The translations under genes were made by a program, and so were the position numbers. Shown here piece by piece: positions 47,777-59,378 of a DNA stretch of 64,000 nt; the first letter of the stretch is position 1, and every line of letters starts with the position of its first letter. A model generated the notes under the pieces. That model saw nothing but the letters and a program-made list of their open reading frames with translations, did not search any database and was not told the DNA's origin. Source of the DNA: Gonatopus flavifemur (taxonomy: Eukaryota > Arthropoda > Insecta > Hymenoptera > Dryinidae); the NCBI GenBank assembly GCA_018340375.1, contig JAFFJZ010000007.1, positions 21,550,001 to 21,614,000 on the forward strand, read 5' to 3'.

Positions 47777-47930
47777 AGGCCTGTCTCCCATGCAACCGGA
47801 ATTGTCCGGAACGGAACGATCCTCATTGGTAGAATACTAGTCTTATTTGAATATAAATATAACAACACTAGAGATCCACCAATTGTGAGCGTTTCGTTCC
47901 GGACAATCCGGCTGCATGGAAGGCCAGCCT
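47777..47930. mobile_element. AGGC-type palindrome upstream of RCC1L (154 bp)
   Basis: Ends AGGCCTGTCTCCCATGCAAC and a near complement ending GGCCAGCCT, with inner arms CGGAATTGTCCGGAACG. Belongs with the AGGCTGGCC elements at 50.2-50.5 kb. It sits about 330 bp upstream of the RCC1L start codon, within the probable promoter region. Confidence 0.7.
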
Positions 47931-48131
47931 CAGAGATGAATTGAAGGGTAGAGCCGCAACATCCCGAATGCTCACTCGACACGACCATATCCCGAAAGTT
48001 CAATATTCCGAATTGGAAAAAAATTTTTTGTAGGTTCAGTTTTTGAGTTATGAGTATTTTTAGATTTTTTTCCAAATCCAAATAACTCAACAGCATTGTG
48101 TTCTACATTCTTGACCCTCACATCATTCTCT

Positions 48132-48351
48132 AACCCCGGGTACTCATGCTAGCGACTGTCGCGCGTGACATCATTACCCCGGGTACTCATGCTAGCAACT
48201 GTCGCGCGCGACATCATTAGAAGAAAAAAAAGATCCGGGTTGATAACATCTTTCCTATTTTTTCTTCTAATGAACCAATAGGAATCCATAGTTCACGCTC
48301 CAGACGCCCCGGGTCAAACACTTCGGAAAGCTCCCATGAGTACCCGGGGTA
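48132..48351. repeat. CCCCGGGTACTCATG foldback, partly duplicated
   Basis: CCCCGGGTACTCATGCTAGC occurs twice in direct orientation (48136 and 48177 region) and once inverted near 48340. The GACTGTCGCGCG-ATCATTAGAAG block is shared with the adjacent 48352-48487 palindrome. The run of repeats looks like serial insertion or local duplication. Confidence 0.6.
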
Positions 48352-48487
48352 AGGCCGGAGACTCATGCCAGCGACTGTCGCGTGCGACATCATTAGAAGA
48401 AAAAAGAGATCCGAGTTGAAAGCATCTTTCCTATTTTTTCTTCTAATGATGTCGCGCGCGATAGTCGCTAGCATGAGTCTCCGGCCT
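48352..48487. mobile_element. GC-rich palindrome AGGCCGGAGACTCATG (136 bp)
   Basis: Arms AGGCCGGAGACTCATGCCAG and complement, with inner GCGACTGTCGCG and a TCTTCTAATGATGTCGC stretch. It repeats, in part directly, the sequence of the neighbouring CCCCGGGTACTCATG element at 48132-48351. Confidence 0.7.
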
Positions 48488-48591
48488 AAATCTCCCAAAA
48501 ATTTTTTTCAAACCGGAAATTATTGCATTTTGGCTGCAGAATACACCACAGAAATCCGAATGATGGAATCCTGAAACACCCTATACGTAGA

Positions 48592-48636
48592 GCTCATTGA
48601 TACCATTGAGCTCAATACATACTGGAGGAAGCGTGG

Positions 48637-48675
<39 letters not shown>

Positions 48676-48860
48676 ATTAGAGAGAGACAACGCTATTTAT
48701 TGAATGAACATAGAAGCACACCCAATCGATCCTCTCTCTCGCCATTTCGGAAGAATAGACAAAGACACAGGCACACCCAATCCCACCTCTCTCTGTGTCC
48801 ACGCGTTTCCACTGACGTGCCCACTCCAGTTTGTATTGAGCTCAATGATTGATATAAACA
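48592..48860. repeat. GAGCTCATTGATACC foldback containing an (AG)n microsatellite
   Basis: CATTGAGCTCAATACATACT on the left pairs with GTTTGTATTGAGCTCAATG on the right. The (AG)n run is at 48639-48672, and complementary CTCTCTC tracts lie on the opposite arm near 48730 and 48785. Confidence 0.65.
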
Positions 48861-48881
48861 TGTAACTCATATACATGAGAT

Positions 48882-49084
48882 GGAATGCTTCCGATTGTGA
48901 AAGCCCGTAGCCCCAGGGGCTATAAATGTCTGCAATCGGGGGTGCATGCAGAAGATTCGAAATGCAAAAGATTCGAAACCTTGCATAGAAAGAGCAGTCA
49001 GATGCCGCATCTCTTTTCAACTAAGGGTTCGAATCTTTTGCATTTCGAATCTTCTGCATGCACCAACAATCGGAAGCATCATCG
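48882..49084. repeat. Nested hairpins ATGCTTCCGATTGT and GGTGCATGCAGAAGATTCG
   Basis: Outer pair ATGCTTCCGATTGT and ACAATCGGAAGCAT. Inner pair GTGCATGCAGAAGATTCGAA and TTCGAATCTTCTGCATGCAC, with a further CGAATCTTTTGCATTTCG self-pairing. Loop near 49000. Confidence 0.7.
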
Positions 49085-49545
49085 ACAGTGGGGGTACTAT
49101 TCCCCTCAATAGGTTCGTTCGTTCTACGTGTTCCGAGTTGCTCCAACTAGTACCAAACCAATCATTTTGTTTCTATAACTGGAAATAGCGAATCCAAAAT
49201 ACTTGGAGTAAGTTGGGGGAATTTGGGATACCACTAAACGAACTTAGCTAATGGCAATGCCCATGGTAGAGTACCGTAAGCAGGATTGGGAATGTATTAT
49301 ACATAGTATAATATTCCTACTTTTATACAAGTATTATACATGTATAATACAGTGCATATTACTGATAAGGTTTTATACAAGTTTAATGTATCATAACAGC
49401 GCCGTCAAGAACAAAATGTGATTGATCCATCAAAAAATCCATTAGACATCACCAACAATTACCTTATATACGTATAATATATGTATTATATAGGATATGT
49501 ATTATACGTCAAACACCGCACTCGACATCTCGAATTTCCAACCCT

Positions 49546-49850
49546 GATCGTGAGCCCTAAAATTCATCAGCCCTAAAATCATATGTCCGAATTTCAGAAG
49601 CCCGGAGTTGCATAACCCCGAATAAAAAATTATCAATTTTAGTATAAATCAATTATTAGATACTTTTATACAATTTAAAAGTGAAATATGCTTCTGTTGA
49701 TGGTTTATCGATGCTTTGAATCATATAAAAGTAGGTAATAATTGATTTATACTAGAATTCATAATCTTTTATTCGGGGTTATGCAACTTCGAGCTTTTGA
49801 AATTCGGGCATATGATTTTATGGCTTGTGAATTTTAGGGCTTACGATACT
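49546..49850. repeat. Foldback with ATCGTGAGCCCTAAAATTCA ends (about 300 bp)
   Basis: GTGAGCCCTAAAATTCATCA on the left pairs with TGAATTTTAGGGCTTACGAT on the right. Inner CATATGTCCGAATTTCAGAA and GGAGTTGCATAACCCCGAAT blocks pair too. An outer GAGTACCGTAAGCAGGATTG near 49268 and CCAATCAGG near 49853 suggests a larger older palindrome. Confidence 0.68.
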
Positions 49851-50165
49851 CCACCAATCAGGGTGATCAACTATGCATTATTTATGCACTTTTTCCGTTA
49901 GATCAACCCATCACAGTGTTTTATTGAAAAGAATGACCAATGAGAAAAGTTGAGCAATTTGAGAATTGGTCACCGTGCTACCAATGCCCATCTGGCAGCT
50001 CTGGGGCATGCTCGGCATGCTGTGCATGAAAAGGTAGTATGCGATAAGGGTAAACACCAGTTGGACCGAAAGCCCGTTAGGCCGAAACACCGTTGGACCG
50101 AAATTTATTTTACCGAATGACAATAATCCGAAATCTTACTATACGTCACTAGTCGTGTGCGAATA

Positions 50166-50328
50166 AGGCTGGCCTCCCATGGACCGGAATTCGTTCTGGC
50201 GGAATGAAAATTGAGCCAATGCACAATTTTTTATAGATTTCTGATAGAACGCTCTAAAAGAAATTGTGAAAGCGATCGGTTTAAAGTCATTCCGCCGGAA
50301 CGAATTCCGGTCCATGGGAGGTTAGCCT
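50166..50328. mobile_element. AGGCTGGCCTCCCATGG palindrome, copy A (163 bp)
   Basis: Arms AGGCTGGCCTCCCATGGACC with GGAATTCGTT following, and their near complement. It lies in the centre of the GGTAAACACC element and directly abuts copy B. No obvious target duplication. Confidence 0.75.
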
Positions 50329-50329
50329 G

Positions 50330-50461
50330 AGGCTACTCTCCCATGGACCGGAATTTTTGGGGGATTTGCAGGGAATTCTAGTAAGTTACTATCCATGAAC
50401 CAATTGGGTCTGTGGATTCCGTTCCGTTGCCTAGAAATTCCGGTCCATGGGAGAGCAGCCT
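50330..50461. mobile_element. AGGCTACTCTCCCATGG palindrome, copy B (132 bp)
   Basis: Arms AGGCTACTCTCCCATGGACC and complement, related to copy A at the outer 20 bp but with a different interior. Placed back to back with copy A, one base apart. Confidence 0.75.
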
Positions 50462-50951
50462 AAGACAAAATGTCACCAAGACTTTTTCGGATTATTGTCA
50501 TTCGGTAAAATATAAATATCGGTCCAACGGTCTTTCGGCGTAACGGGCTTTCGGCCCAACGGGTGTTTACCGCGATAAGCCCAACTGGTAATAAGCCCGA
50601 ATGGCACTTAAGCCCGACTGGCGTTAGCCCGACCGGATTATAACCCGAACGACCTTAAACCCGAATGACAGTTGACCCGACTAGTTATAAAAATACAATC
50701 AAATAAAATGGAAAATTAATCGAAAACAAAGCTTATTCAACCTTTTACTGTAAGGATGTATAGATCAAAGGTTAATTACGCTTTGATTTCGATTAATTTT
50801 CCGTTTTATTTAATTACATTTTCATAATTAGTCGGATCAACTGTCACGCGGGTTTAAAGTCGTTCGGGTTAAATGCAGTCGAGCTAACGCCAGTCGGGCT
50901 TAAATGTCATTCGGGCTTATTACCAGTTGGGCTTATTGCATACTACCCATG

Positions 50952-51082
50952 CAGTGTTCGGAACTCCTAGGATCGTACACGATTCTGATTGATCGCTTCT
51001 CATAGAATGTTGGAGGTGATTAGTTGCTCTATAAGAATTGACCAATAAACATCGTGTACGATCCTAGGAGTTCTGAACACTG
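50952..51082. mobile_element. hAT-type MITE with CAGTGTTCGGAACTCCTAGG ends (131 bp)
   Basis: Arms CAGTGTTCGGAACTCCTAGG and near complement (one or two mismatches). Flanked by the perfect 8-bp duplication TACCCATG at 50944-50951 and 51083-51090. It inserted across the right border of the GGTAGTATGC element, so it is younger than that element. Confidence 0.9.
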
Positions 51083-51360
51083 TACCCATGGAAAGTTATT
51101 TTTAGAACACGGTGGTAAAGATGTAGTCAAAAACTTTTTAAGAACAAACCTTCTTTATTATTCTTGATTGTGGAATGGGCTTAATAATTATTCACGTTTC
51201 TGTTTCTCGTATGACTGATCACTGACCGCCAATGCCAATGAATGCCATGACAGCAAATGTTATCTTAGCACTGGTGGTCATTAATGGTCACTAAGAAAAA
51301 GCAATGCTTATACTTGACGTGTATTCGGAACATGATATTGTGCATATTTAATTTCAACAA

Positions 51361-54300
51361 ATGGCAGATTCATTTTTCGGTTTTGATACTTCCCTCGTAG
51401 TAAGTGTGAAATGTTTATAATTTTCATATCGATATGTTAATGTCGAATAGAGGAATACAGAATATACAAGAAGTGAATACAATGATCTTGCAACAAGAAA
51501 AAACTTAATGGAATTCATCTGTAATAATTATGATTTCAATTTTTCTATTTAATTCAATTGATTATTTACAAGTATCGGTATGTGTAATAGTATATACACA
51601 CATAATGTTACATGTTCAAACTTCAACCCCGGACCATTTCCGTAACTAAACACGTTGTGAATGTGTGATTTCAAATTTGTAGTTTTTTTTGTACAGATTT
51701 GTATCAAATATCAACATAGACCCCCGAAAAAAAACTATTTTAACCCAAGTGTTGTTTTCATTTTCAAGGACTCTTAATAACGAACTCACTGTTCCTCAAG
51801 TTCTTTTGTATCCAGCATCTGTTTATCGCATTGTGTGTATACCATGAATTTTAGTATTGTTTTTCTTCCTTAAATTAGGACAGTAGTTTAGAGGAGGTTC
51901 TTGACTGTCCATTCGAAGATGATGATTTAGGAGAAGAAGAAGAATACGATGCTTTAAACGATGAAACATTTGGTTCAGAGGCTACTATTGGAGATTGGGA
52001 ACAGGACCATGAAAAACTTGCAGAGATCGCAGAATCAACTCGGCCGCAGGTTCAAAATTCTGTCACCCAGAAGGTACTTTCATCTGAATCTCACTTTTTT
52101 GAACTTTTCTTCTTTTATTTGATACATGGCCTTAGGTAAACATCTGTGCATGAAAGAAAGGAATCAGTACCGGTTACTGAGAATGAGAACACTCGATTCA
52201 CAGAAATAAAAATACAGTTGGATATCAAAGATCAGTCAAGTCATAGTGATGAATACTGAAATGAAATCCATCGATGCTGCATGGATAGTCATGAAAACTG
52301 GAAAACATAATAGTGCCTAATGTAAATTTGATTTTTAGTGGATTGTTGTGATTTACAGAAATCATTATGGGGCACTTTTGTCCATTGGGCCAGATTTATA
52401 CAGTTAATACATCGAGTAATAGCTCAAATTCCAAAAAGGCTCAACATGACCTTTTCAGGCAATATCAAATTAAAATGCACTCAAATAGACTTTTTGCAAT
52501 TTGAACCATCATTTGACGTATAATGAACTGTATACATTTATACGAAATAGCCCTATCTCCTTTGACTGTTTTCTTCTTTTTGTTCACATACCACTCTGAT
52601 TTCTTGATGAATCTATTTTCATTGTTAGATAATTTTGATTTTTGGAACAAAAAAATTTTTCTGAATTAGCGACATATATTTCAGAAACTCTGAACCAATT
52701 CATATGCGTTAATTTTGAATATATCCCAATGACATTCATTATTTTGAAAAAAAAGTGTTTTAAGGAGCCCAGAGCACGGTGATGGTTTAAAAGTATATGT
52801 ATACATATACACAATATATGAAAATTTCAAGCAAGGAAAACTTTGCGCCAAACTTTTTTAGAAAATAGCAATTGATATGAAATACCGTGCCCAAGGCCCC
52901 TTGAAGGTCAATCAGCTTTTCTTGAAATGGAATGTATTATCGATTCTAGTTTCTAGTGTATTTATAAAATACATATGTGCTTTTTGTGATACTCATGATA
53001 AGAAAATTTCATTGAGCTTCATTGCCGCTTTATTCATAATTTAGACATATTTCAATTAAAAACGAATTAAAATCATTAAGCAGCAAAATTCCACAAAACC
53101 AATCAAACTTCATGAGATTGTATTGATTATGCCAGAGTTCGTTAATTTTTATCAATTTTCAATGTAAGTATGTTGAAATTGGCAATGAAATTTAACACAG
53201 CTTGCACAAACATTGATACGCTTCAGTGGTGTGAATCCAAGCTGGCGATTTCCACTTTTTGACCATGATTTATGGGTCAGATTTTTTTGCATTTGAGACG
53301 TATTTATCATTTACATACAATTTTATTAAACTGAAAGATTCAATAATAGGGTTAGTTATAGAAACATGAAAACCTCTGTTAATTCAAATTATAATATTAT
53401 TATATTTTGAAGAGATTTTACAAATCACTTTCCTTCAAGCATTTAATATCTATGAAATACTATACATTCTTTTTAATCGTTTTCACATCTCCTGCGAACA
53501 GCTACTACTAGAACAAAAAGTTCATGAAGCGAAGGAACATTGAAATATTTGAATTCAATTTCTTATGTACTTTCATCCTATTTCTATCCATGTTTCACAA
53601 AAATCTGATTTTGCAAGATTAAAAATTGAACTTTGCCTAATTCTGTCAATCCAATTACTTTTCTGTTGTTTAAATAGAATGCTAACAATCTCGGATTTTC
53701 TTCCTCTCGGTATTCAAATTATATAGTAGTAATTAGGTCCGTTTGCGTTTTTAATGATGTAATCAAGATTTAAGAACTAATTTAATCATTCTTAAGAAAT
53801 TTATTTTTCTTATGTTCCCTTTCTTTTAACCAATTTATCTGAAACTAATTTGTGCTCATTATCAATCCTATAACTAGTTTTTATAATAATTTGCAAGATA
53901 GATGGGATGGAAAAAACATCTCTTTGGAACTTCCTTGTTGTTCATTTTTTCTTCTTTCAAATTAATGCAGCATATAATGTTTGAAACGCGACGCGTGAAT
54001 ATGAACAATATTTGAAACTAACTCCTAAGTCGAAAATGATTAGAAACATCCATACCTCACAAGTAACAAGAAAATGAAGATGAAATGATTAATAGACACA
54101 AGAAAGCATTTGTCATAGGAATTTAGGAATGTTAGTAACTTATAATCGGAAGTGAAAACTTCTAAATATTGATGTTTTTAAAAACAATAGTACATGATCA
54201 TTATTTGTTTCAGAATGGAGTCGATAAAGATATCGAGAACAGTTTATCCCATTTTATTTTGGACGATAAAAAAAGATCTATGCCACAATCGAATTTATGG

Positions 54301-57300
54301 GATAATATAAATTTACCTAAGCTGCCAAAACCGCAGAGTTTATCACCAATTCCTCTCAAAAATGTATGTACAGTTGAAGAATTGGAAAGAGGGCTCATTG
54401 CTAATAGACCACCGCCAGGTCTTTGCAAACCCCATCAAACTCAGCCAAAATCCCAACAGCAACCACAACACCCACAACACAAACCGGACGGTTCATTTTT
54501 ATTTGAAAATCTGAATTTGAATGAGAAATTTCCAATCAACAATGGACTTTTACCACCACGTTTTCCACCACCTGGATTGGGTGTACCTACTCTAGTAGTT
54601 CCTCCCAATATGAGACTACCACCACCTCCACAATTTATGCAACATCACAGATTATTACCCAGTAAGTCTATTTCATATTTGATTATTTTTTTCATCCTCA
54701 CATTGTTATGGCTTATTAAATTCAAACTAAAAGACAAAGAGTTCATTAATTAATTCATGTCGTGGAAGTTTGAATCGTTTATAGAAACGAAACGAAAATT
54801 CAAACTTGCAAAATCTGATAAATTATCGTTATTTATTATCGTGATTGAACTCCTTGGACCTGAAAACATCGTCCAAAAATACACTGCAAGACTTTTTGGT
54901 CTCTAACAGCTGAATATTGTGCTATTCAAATACTGATTCGTTTCAATAAACGACTCAAACTTCAGCAACTTAATTCATTCTCAAAATTTCACATTAGTTG
55001 AGGACTTAGACTGGATATTTAAAATTTCTTGAAGAATCTCACAAAACGTAAAAGTGAAACTGACGGTGGATTGGTGTAACTTTTGATAGAATTGTTCCAT
55101 CAAATAATCAATGTTTAACATTCGAATCACGTTCAATGAAAAGATATGTGCATCAATCCGCCGTTAGTTTCAGCTTGAACCGCAAAACATTGTTGTTAAT
55201 ATGCGTGTCATTGTTTTTATCCCTTATATTTTTTACTTTATCTTATTAGATCAACCTGGCAATTTATTGAGGTATCCTCTTCCTCCACACTTAATGATAC
55301 CACCAGGCACGCAAAGACAACCTCTTCGTGGTGCTTTCTGTGGAAATTTCCCAGTAAGTAAATGATTTGTTTTCATTGATTCCAGTGAACTGAAAATCAG
55401 CATAATGTTTCTAAACAGCTTGTATTTTTGTAGCCACCACCTCATCCTGCTATGGGATCATCTCTTTTCCTTCGTCCAGATCATCCATTGATGCCTTCAT
55501 TCTCAGATAGTCAAACAAATCAACAATCGCATAATTTTGCGCACACAGGAAATCAAAGGAATCTGAATAGGCCTTTTCATCATAACGATCAACCAGGAAA
55601 TCATCAACCATTTTTTAAAAATAATCAATATCCGCAACATCACAATCGGAATAATCAAAGGAACTATTATCATCAACAAAATCATTTTCAAACGGCCAAC
55701 GGTTTAGGAGATTACGATGAATACGCTGGTCTTATGAGTGTTCGGGAAAAACAGTGGTTAATCAATATTCAGTTACTGCAATTGAATACAAATCAACCAT
55801 ACGTTGATGATTATTATTATACAGTTTTCTGTAATAGGCAGAATAGGCAAAATAGAAATCGAGATCAAAGGGATAGAAATCAACGTAATCATAATGGAAA
55901 TCACAGGGATTCGAGGTATGTTTCTTTTGATTATTCATGAATACTTGAGTAAATGGGCGTTAAGGTGCATAAAGAATTCAACTTTTCTGGTAGAACGACA
56001 TGTTTCTGGTAGTTGGCAATTTTCATTCTTTTATTAAAATTTTACGAATATGCGATTCTTTTGCCTCATTCTTTGTACGTTATATTCTAAGAACTAGTTC
56101 ATTAACAATTTTAATTATCAATTCCTTTCGCATGTTCTTGATTTTCATTTATACTCATATTTTATTAATTCAAAATGAGTCTGAATGAAATCTGCTTATA
56201 TCATTTCAAAGGCTTTTGCAAAATACTCTGTGTGTGTATATAATAAAATCTGTTTTTTCTACAGAAAAATGTATTTCTTTTCAGTCAAGTTATTGTAATA
56301 TTTTTACATTAAGTTGTCCATAAATAATTCACTTGTAATGATTTTGATTACTTTTTATGTTGTATATATTTTCTAATTATATGAAAAATACATATCGCGA
56401 AATGTATACAACAAAGATGAGAAACTTTGTTCTTATTGAATTGTGAATTCCAACTTATGTACAATTGATTCGTATGGCAGTTGGAACACATTGTCTCTTT
56501 TTAGGAAGCGTTCAGATATTATGTCACGCTCTGGGAGGAGGGGTAGCAGTTCGATAATACCATGCATTTTTATTGAACAAAAAACATTTTTGTTTCAAAG
56601 ACAATTATCGTGTATAGCATATATAATGTGATGTGATATGAAGGGGGAGGCAAGGGCCCAGCGCAATGTGATATGCGAGTGGGGGGAGAGTGAAATGAGC
56701 CAGAAATAGCGTGACGTAATACATGAACGTCTCCTTATGGTCTTGGTACTATATTATATATAGTATAGTGTTGATGATTTATCCAAAATAATAACGGCTT
56801 TCCAAATTCTGAAGTTATTGTTGATTCCTCACATTGATTGCTTCTCTTTTTTTTTAGAGACAAAGATCAACCACACCTCATTTCTAAAGTGGTGTATACA
56901 CCAACACAATTCGAAAATTCATTAGGAAAACTTCAATGTGGCAGTGTAACAGCACCTCGTAAAATTATTGACATGGATGTTGTTCCTAACAGTGATCCTC
57001 AGTCTACTTCCTTGTCACAGCAGAAAGATACGAAGAAGACACGACAACTGCTTCTTGAAATCGAAAGGGTAATAATTTGATATTCAAGAATATTGTGAAT
57101 CGTTTTACAATAGGACACGTTTTTTAAAATAATTACACATTCTTCAAATTCAACTATAGCCTGAGAATACACATGAGATTCAAGATTTTCTGTATTCTAC
57201 TTTTTGCAGTTATATAATATACAGCTGGAGCTTGAAGACTTGAGTAATCCTTTGGCCTCACTTACAAATCAACAACCTCAAGAAGGGGAAAATGAAAACA

Positions 57301-58336
57301 TTCCTGTTAAAAAAACTGCTCCAGAATTGATCAGTATGATGCTGGTATCGTTTTCACAATTAATTCAGGATGATAAATTAACTGGTATTCTCAGTATTCG
57401 TAAAGGAAAGGTAAGGAAATTGAAGTTAAAGTCTTCAAAAGTTTTCTTAATTTCTCGTCTTTTTTCAATGATTTTTTGATGATGGGTGCTTTTATTTTAA
57501 TCATGTCTTGATTGATTGTACTTTTTTCAAGTGGAATAATAATTGACTGGTCATTTGTTACAGACTTTATTGTTACGATTTTTGCCACACGTGACTTTAC
57601 CGCAATATAGTAAACATTTATTGGAAATTTGGAAGAATATATTTCTGGGACTTAACATCATTGGCCGGAGAGATAGTCATTTGTTGGCCAACTTGTTTCC
57701 AGAGTTTCAAAATTGGATTGAAAGTATCACTGATTTTGAAACACTCATTCAGTTGGTAACAAAATTTTCAACGTCTTCTATAATTTCGTCTAAAAACAAC
57801 AGCTTAGCTTTTGCTATTACCAATAAGGTTAGTACTTGTTTGAATGATTTTTTAAATTGTAAATGGCTGTGATAAATTACAGATTAAGAAAAGAGTTGGA
57901 GTAAAATATTTCGTTGATTAGTTAATCATCTTTGATCAAGATGCTTTAATGATCATTGTCATCTGAATTTCCTATTTTGTCATCGATTTCGAATGTCATT
58001 ACAATATTCTTTTTTTGGTTTTTTTTTTGTAACGAACTCGAATGTATTTGATTATATATATTTCAGTTTGGTGTATCTGTAATAGCATCAATCGTAGAAC
58101 AAGGAGCAACGTTATTCCCAACGGAGAACAATAAACAATCCATTCCTGTGTGGTCAAATTTTATAAACAGTTTAATTGAAGCAATTGGGGACTCTCATCC
58201 TTGTGTCGCGCCTTGTCGACCAATCGCTGCAAACACGCTCAATCAACATCTAAAACGCATGTCTAGTATAAAAGTTGAGGATTATGCAGTGTTAGAACTG
58301 TTTTTAACAGATGTTAATCCATCATCAAACACTTGA
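51361..58336 (+). CDS. PATL1: PAT1 homolog (PATL1/Pat1), mRNA decapping and P-body scaffold, 9 coding exons
   Basis: Pat1 links deadenylated mRNA to decapping: its N terminus binds the DDX6/Me31B helicase and its C-terminal helical domain binds Lsm1-7 and Dcp2. Coding exons 51361-51399, 51879-52073, 54214-54661, 55250-55353, 55434-55915, 56858-57068, 57210-57410, 57564-57827, 58067-58336 join in phase to 737 aa plus stop. The start [12 protein letters not shown] is typical. The DDX6-binding DETFG motif is at residues 41-45 inside an acidic stretch. A Pro/Gln-rich middle region follows. The conserved block [19 protein letters not shown] is at about 357-375, then YVDDYYY and an Asn/Arg-rich low-complexity stretch. 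The Pat C-terminal domain (about 480-737) starts with [20 protein letters not shown] and ends in [14 protein letters not shown]. Length and motif order fit the family. Introns hold only small repeats, unlike the neighbouring genes. Confidence 0.95.
52074..54213 (+). other. PATL1 intron 2, no element recognised
   Basis: A 2.1-kb intron between phase-0 exons, with GTACTT donor and TTTGTTTCAG acceptor. The phases match without any extra exon. No palindrome or coding frame that I can support. Confidence 0.6.
55048..55178. repeat. Small hairpin in PATL1 intron 4
   Basis: AAGTGAAACTGACGGTGGAT at the left pairs with ATCCGCCGTTAGTTTCAGCT at the right. One of the few foldbacks within PATL1. Confidence 0.6.
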
Positions 58337-58355
58337 GTAATATGAAATTGCGTGA

Positions 58356-58361
58356 ATAAAT
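58356..58361 (+). promoter_or_regulatory. Nearest poly(A) signal after PATL1
   Basis: AATAAA lies only 20 bp after the stop codon. It is a perfect hexamer, but using it would give a very short 3'UTR, so a longer transcript is equally possible. Confidence 0.3.
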
Positions 58362-59100
58362 TTTATGTTTTTTCTATTTACACATTTTTCATATAAATAA
58401 TCAGAGGAATTTATTGCGTTGAAGAATAACACGACTTTGAAATTATTTCAATAATCGTTCAAATAATTACGAATATCGAAGTTTGTTGTGTGTAATGTAC
58501 CATTACATAAACGCTCGTCAGATACCATCATTTTGCATAGTAAAAGAGGATGATGTAGAATCAAATTTGAATTTAAAGACTATAATATTTTTTTCTATTA
58601 CATCTTATGAACAATCGTTTCATATCCACTATGCTAATTGATATTTTAATCAACGTTTACTAGAGTATCTTTTTAACTTCGTTTCTAATGCTTTATTTTT
58701 TTATATGTCTTATGCGAATATGTGTACACCGTGAGACTATCGCATGTACTAACGATCATAAAACTGTTTTATTACAATCGTATAGCGGATAAAACAATGG
58801 TATGATCGATTGTATAAAAGAATCTCCTTGTATTCACATTTTATGTAGCGTTAAAATCATATTAACAAATTAATTTTAGTTCGTGATTGAAAACAAGGTT
58901 TTGTTTCATTTAAATACGATGTGACATTTACAAGTTAGCAAAGCCAATTCAGTGAATTCAACGTATGTTTTATCGTTTAAGTTGCACCACAACCCTATGA
59001 TGGTAGAAAATTTTATTACAAATCGAAATTCCACTCAACAAACACATGTGATTCATTGAATTAGACTGCGGTTACGAAACAAAATTTAAGCGAAAATAAG

Positions 59101-59378
59101 ATGGAAATCTTGTCAGCTTGGAAGACGTTTTATCTGAGACAATGTTATTTGGCCAATCACATGAATTGTGATCAGTTTGAAGATGAAAGAGAAGACGAAT
59201 TGCAAGGATTTATTTGCAATATTATAAAGAAATATAAAATCTATTTCATAAATTATATGATAACATGGCCTTTAGTATATAATGTAAGTTGATTACTTTA
59301 TATCACAGAATATATTGAAACAATATTATCATATGTACTTTCTAGTTTGTACATAAAGAGATGCTAATGAGTGAATGA
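59101..59378 (+). CDS. Possible small two-exon gene, about 71 aa, unknown function
   Basis: An ORF begins at ATG 59101 in a good context (AATAAGATGG). It is followed after codon 61 by a consensus donor, GTAAGT at 59284. A pyrimidine-rich acceptor ends at 59345, and a phase-matched second exon (59346-59378) adds ten codons and a stop, with an intron of only 62 bp. The product would have an acidic middle (DQFEDEREDE) and a hydrophobic aromatic segment near the C terminus (IYFINYMITWPLVYN). An AATAAA lies at 59717. I recognise no family. It sits 765 bp after the PATL1 stop and could instead be chance within a long PATL1 3'UTR. Confidence 0.3.

Larger units (their letters stand above)
50049..50571. 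mobile_element. Foldback element with GGTAAACACC ends, 8-bp duplication, nested (523 bp)
   Basis: Ends GGTAAACACC and GGTGTTTACC, with arms containing repeated TTGGACCGAAA and GTTAGGCCGAAA units. Flanked by the 8-bp duplication GCGATAAG at 50041-50048 and 50572-50579, inside the GGTAGTATGC element. Two AGGCT-type palindromes lie in its centre. Confidence 0.85.
50033..50947. mobile_element. Foldback element with GGTAGTATGC ends and AAGCCCGA-type internal repeats; host of nested insertions
   Basis: Ends GGTAGTATGC and GCATACTACC are complementary. The part outside the nested insert (50580-50937) is itself a palindrome of short repeated units such as TTAAGCCCGAATGGC and GCGTTAGCCCGAC. The left flank CATGAAAA (50025-50032) matches CATGGAAA, which is re-formed on the right once the element at 50952-51082 and one of its target copies are discounted. 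It was hit by the element at 50049-50571. Confidence 0.75.

Noticed and set aside
48217..48574. ORFs on both strands rich in repeated words
   Set aside because: Products of the CCCCGGGTACTCATG and AGGCCGGAGACTCATG repeats.
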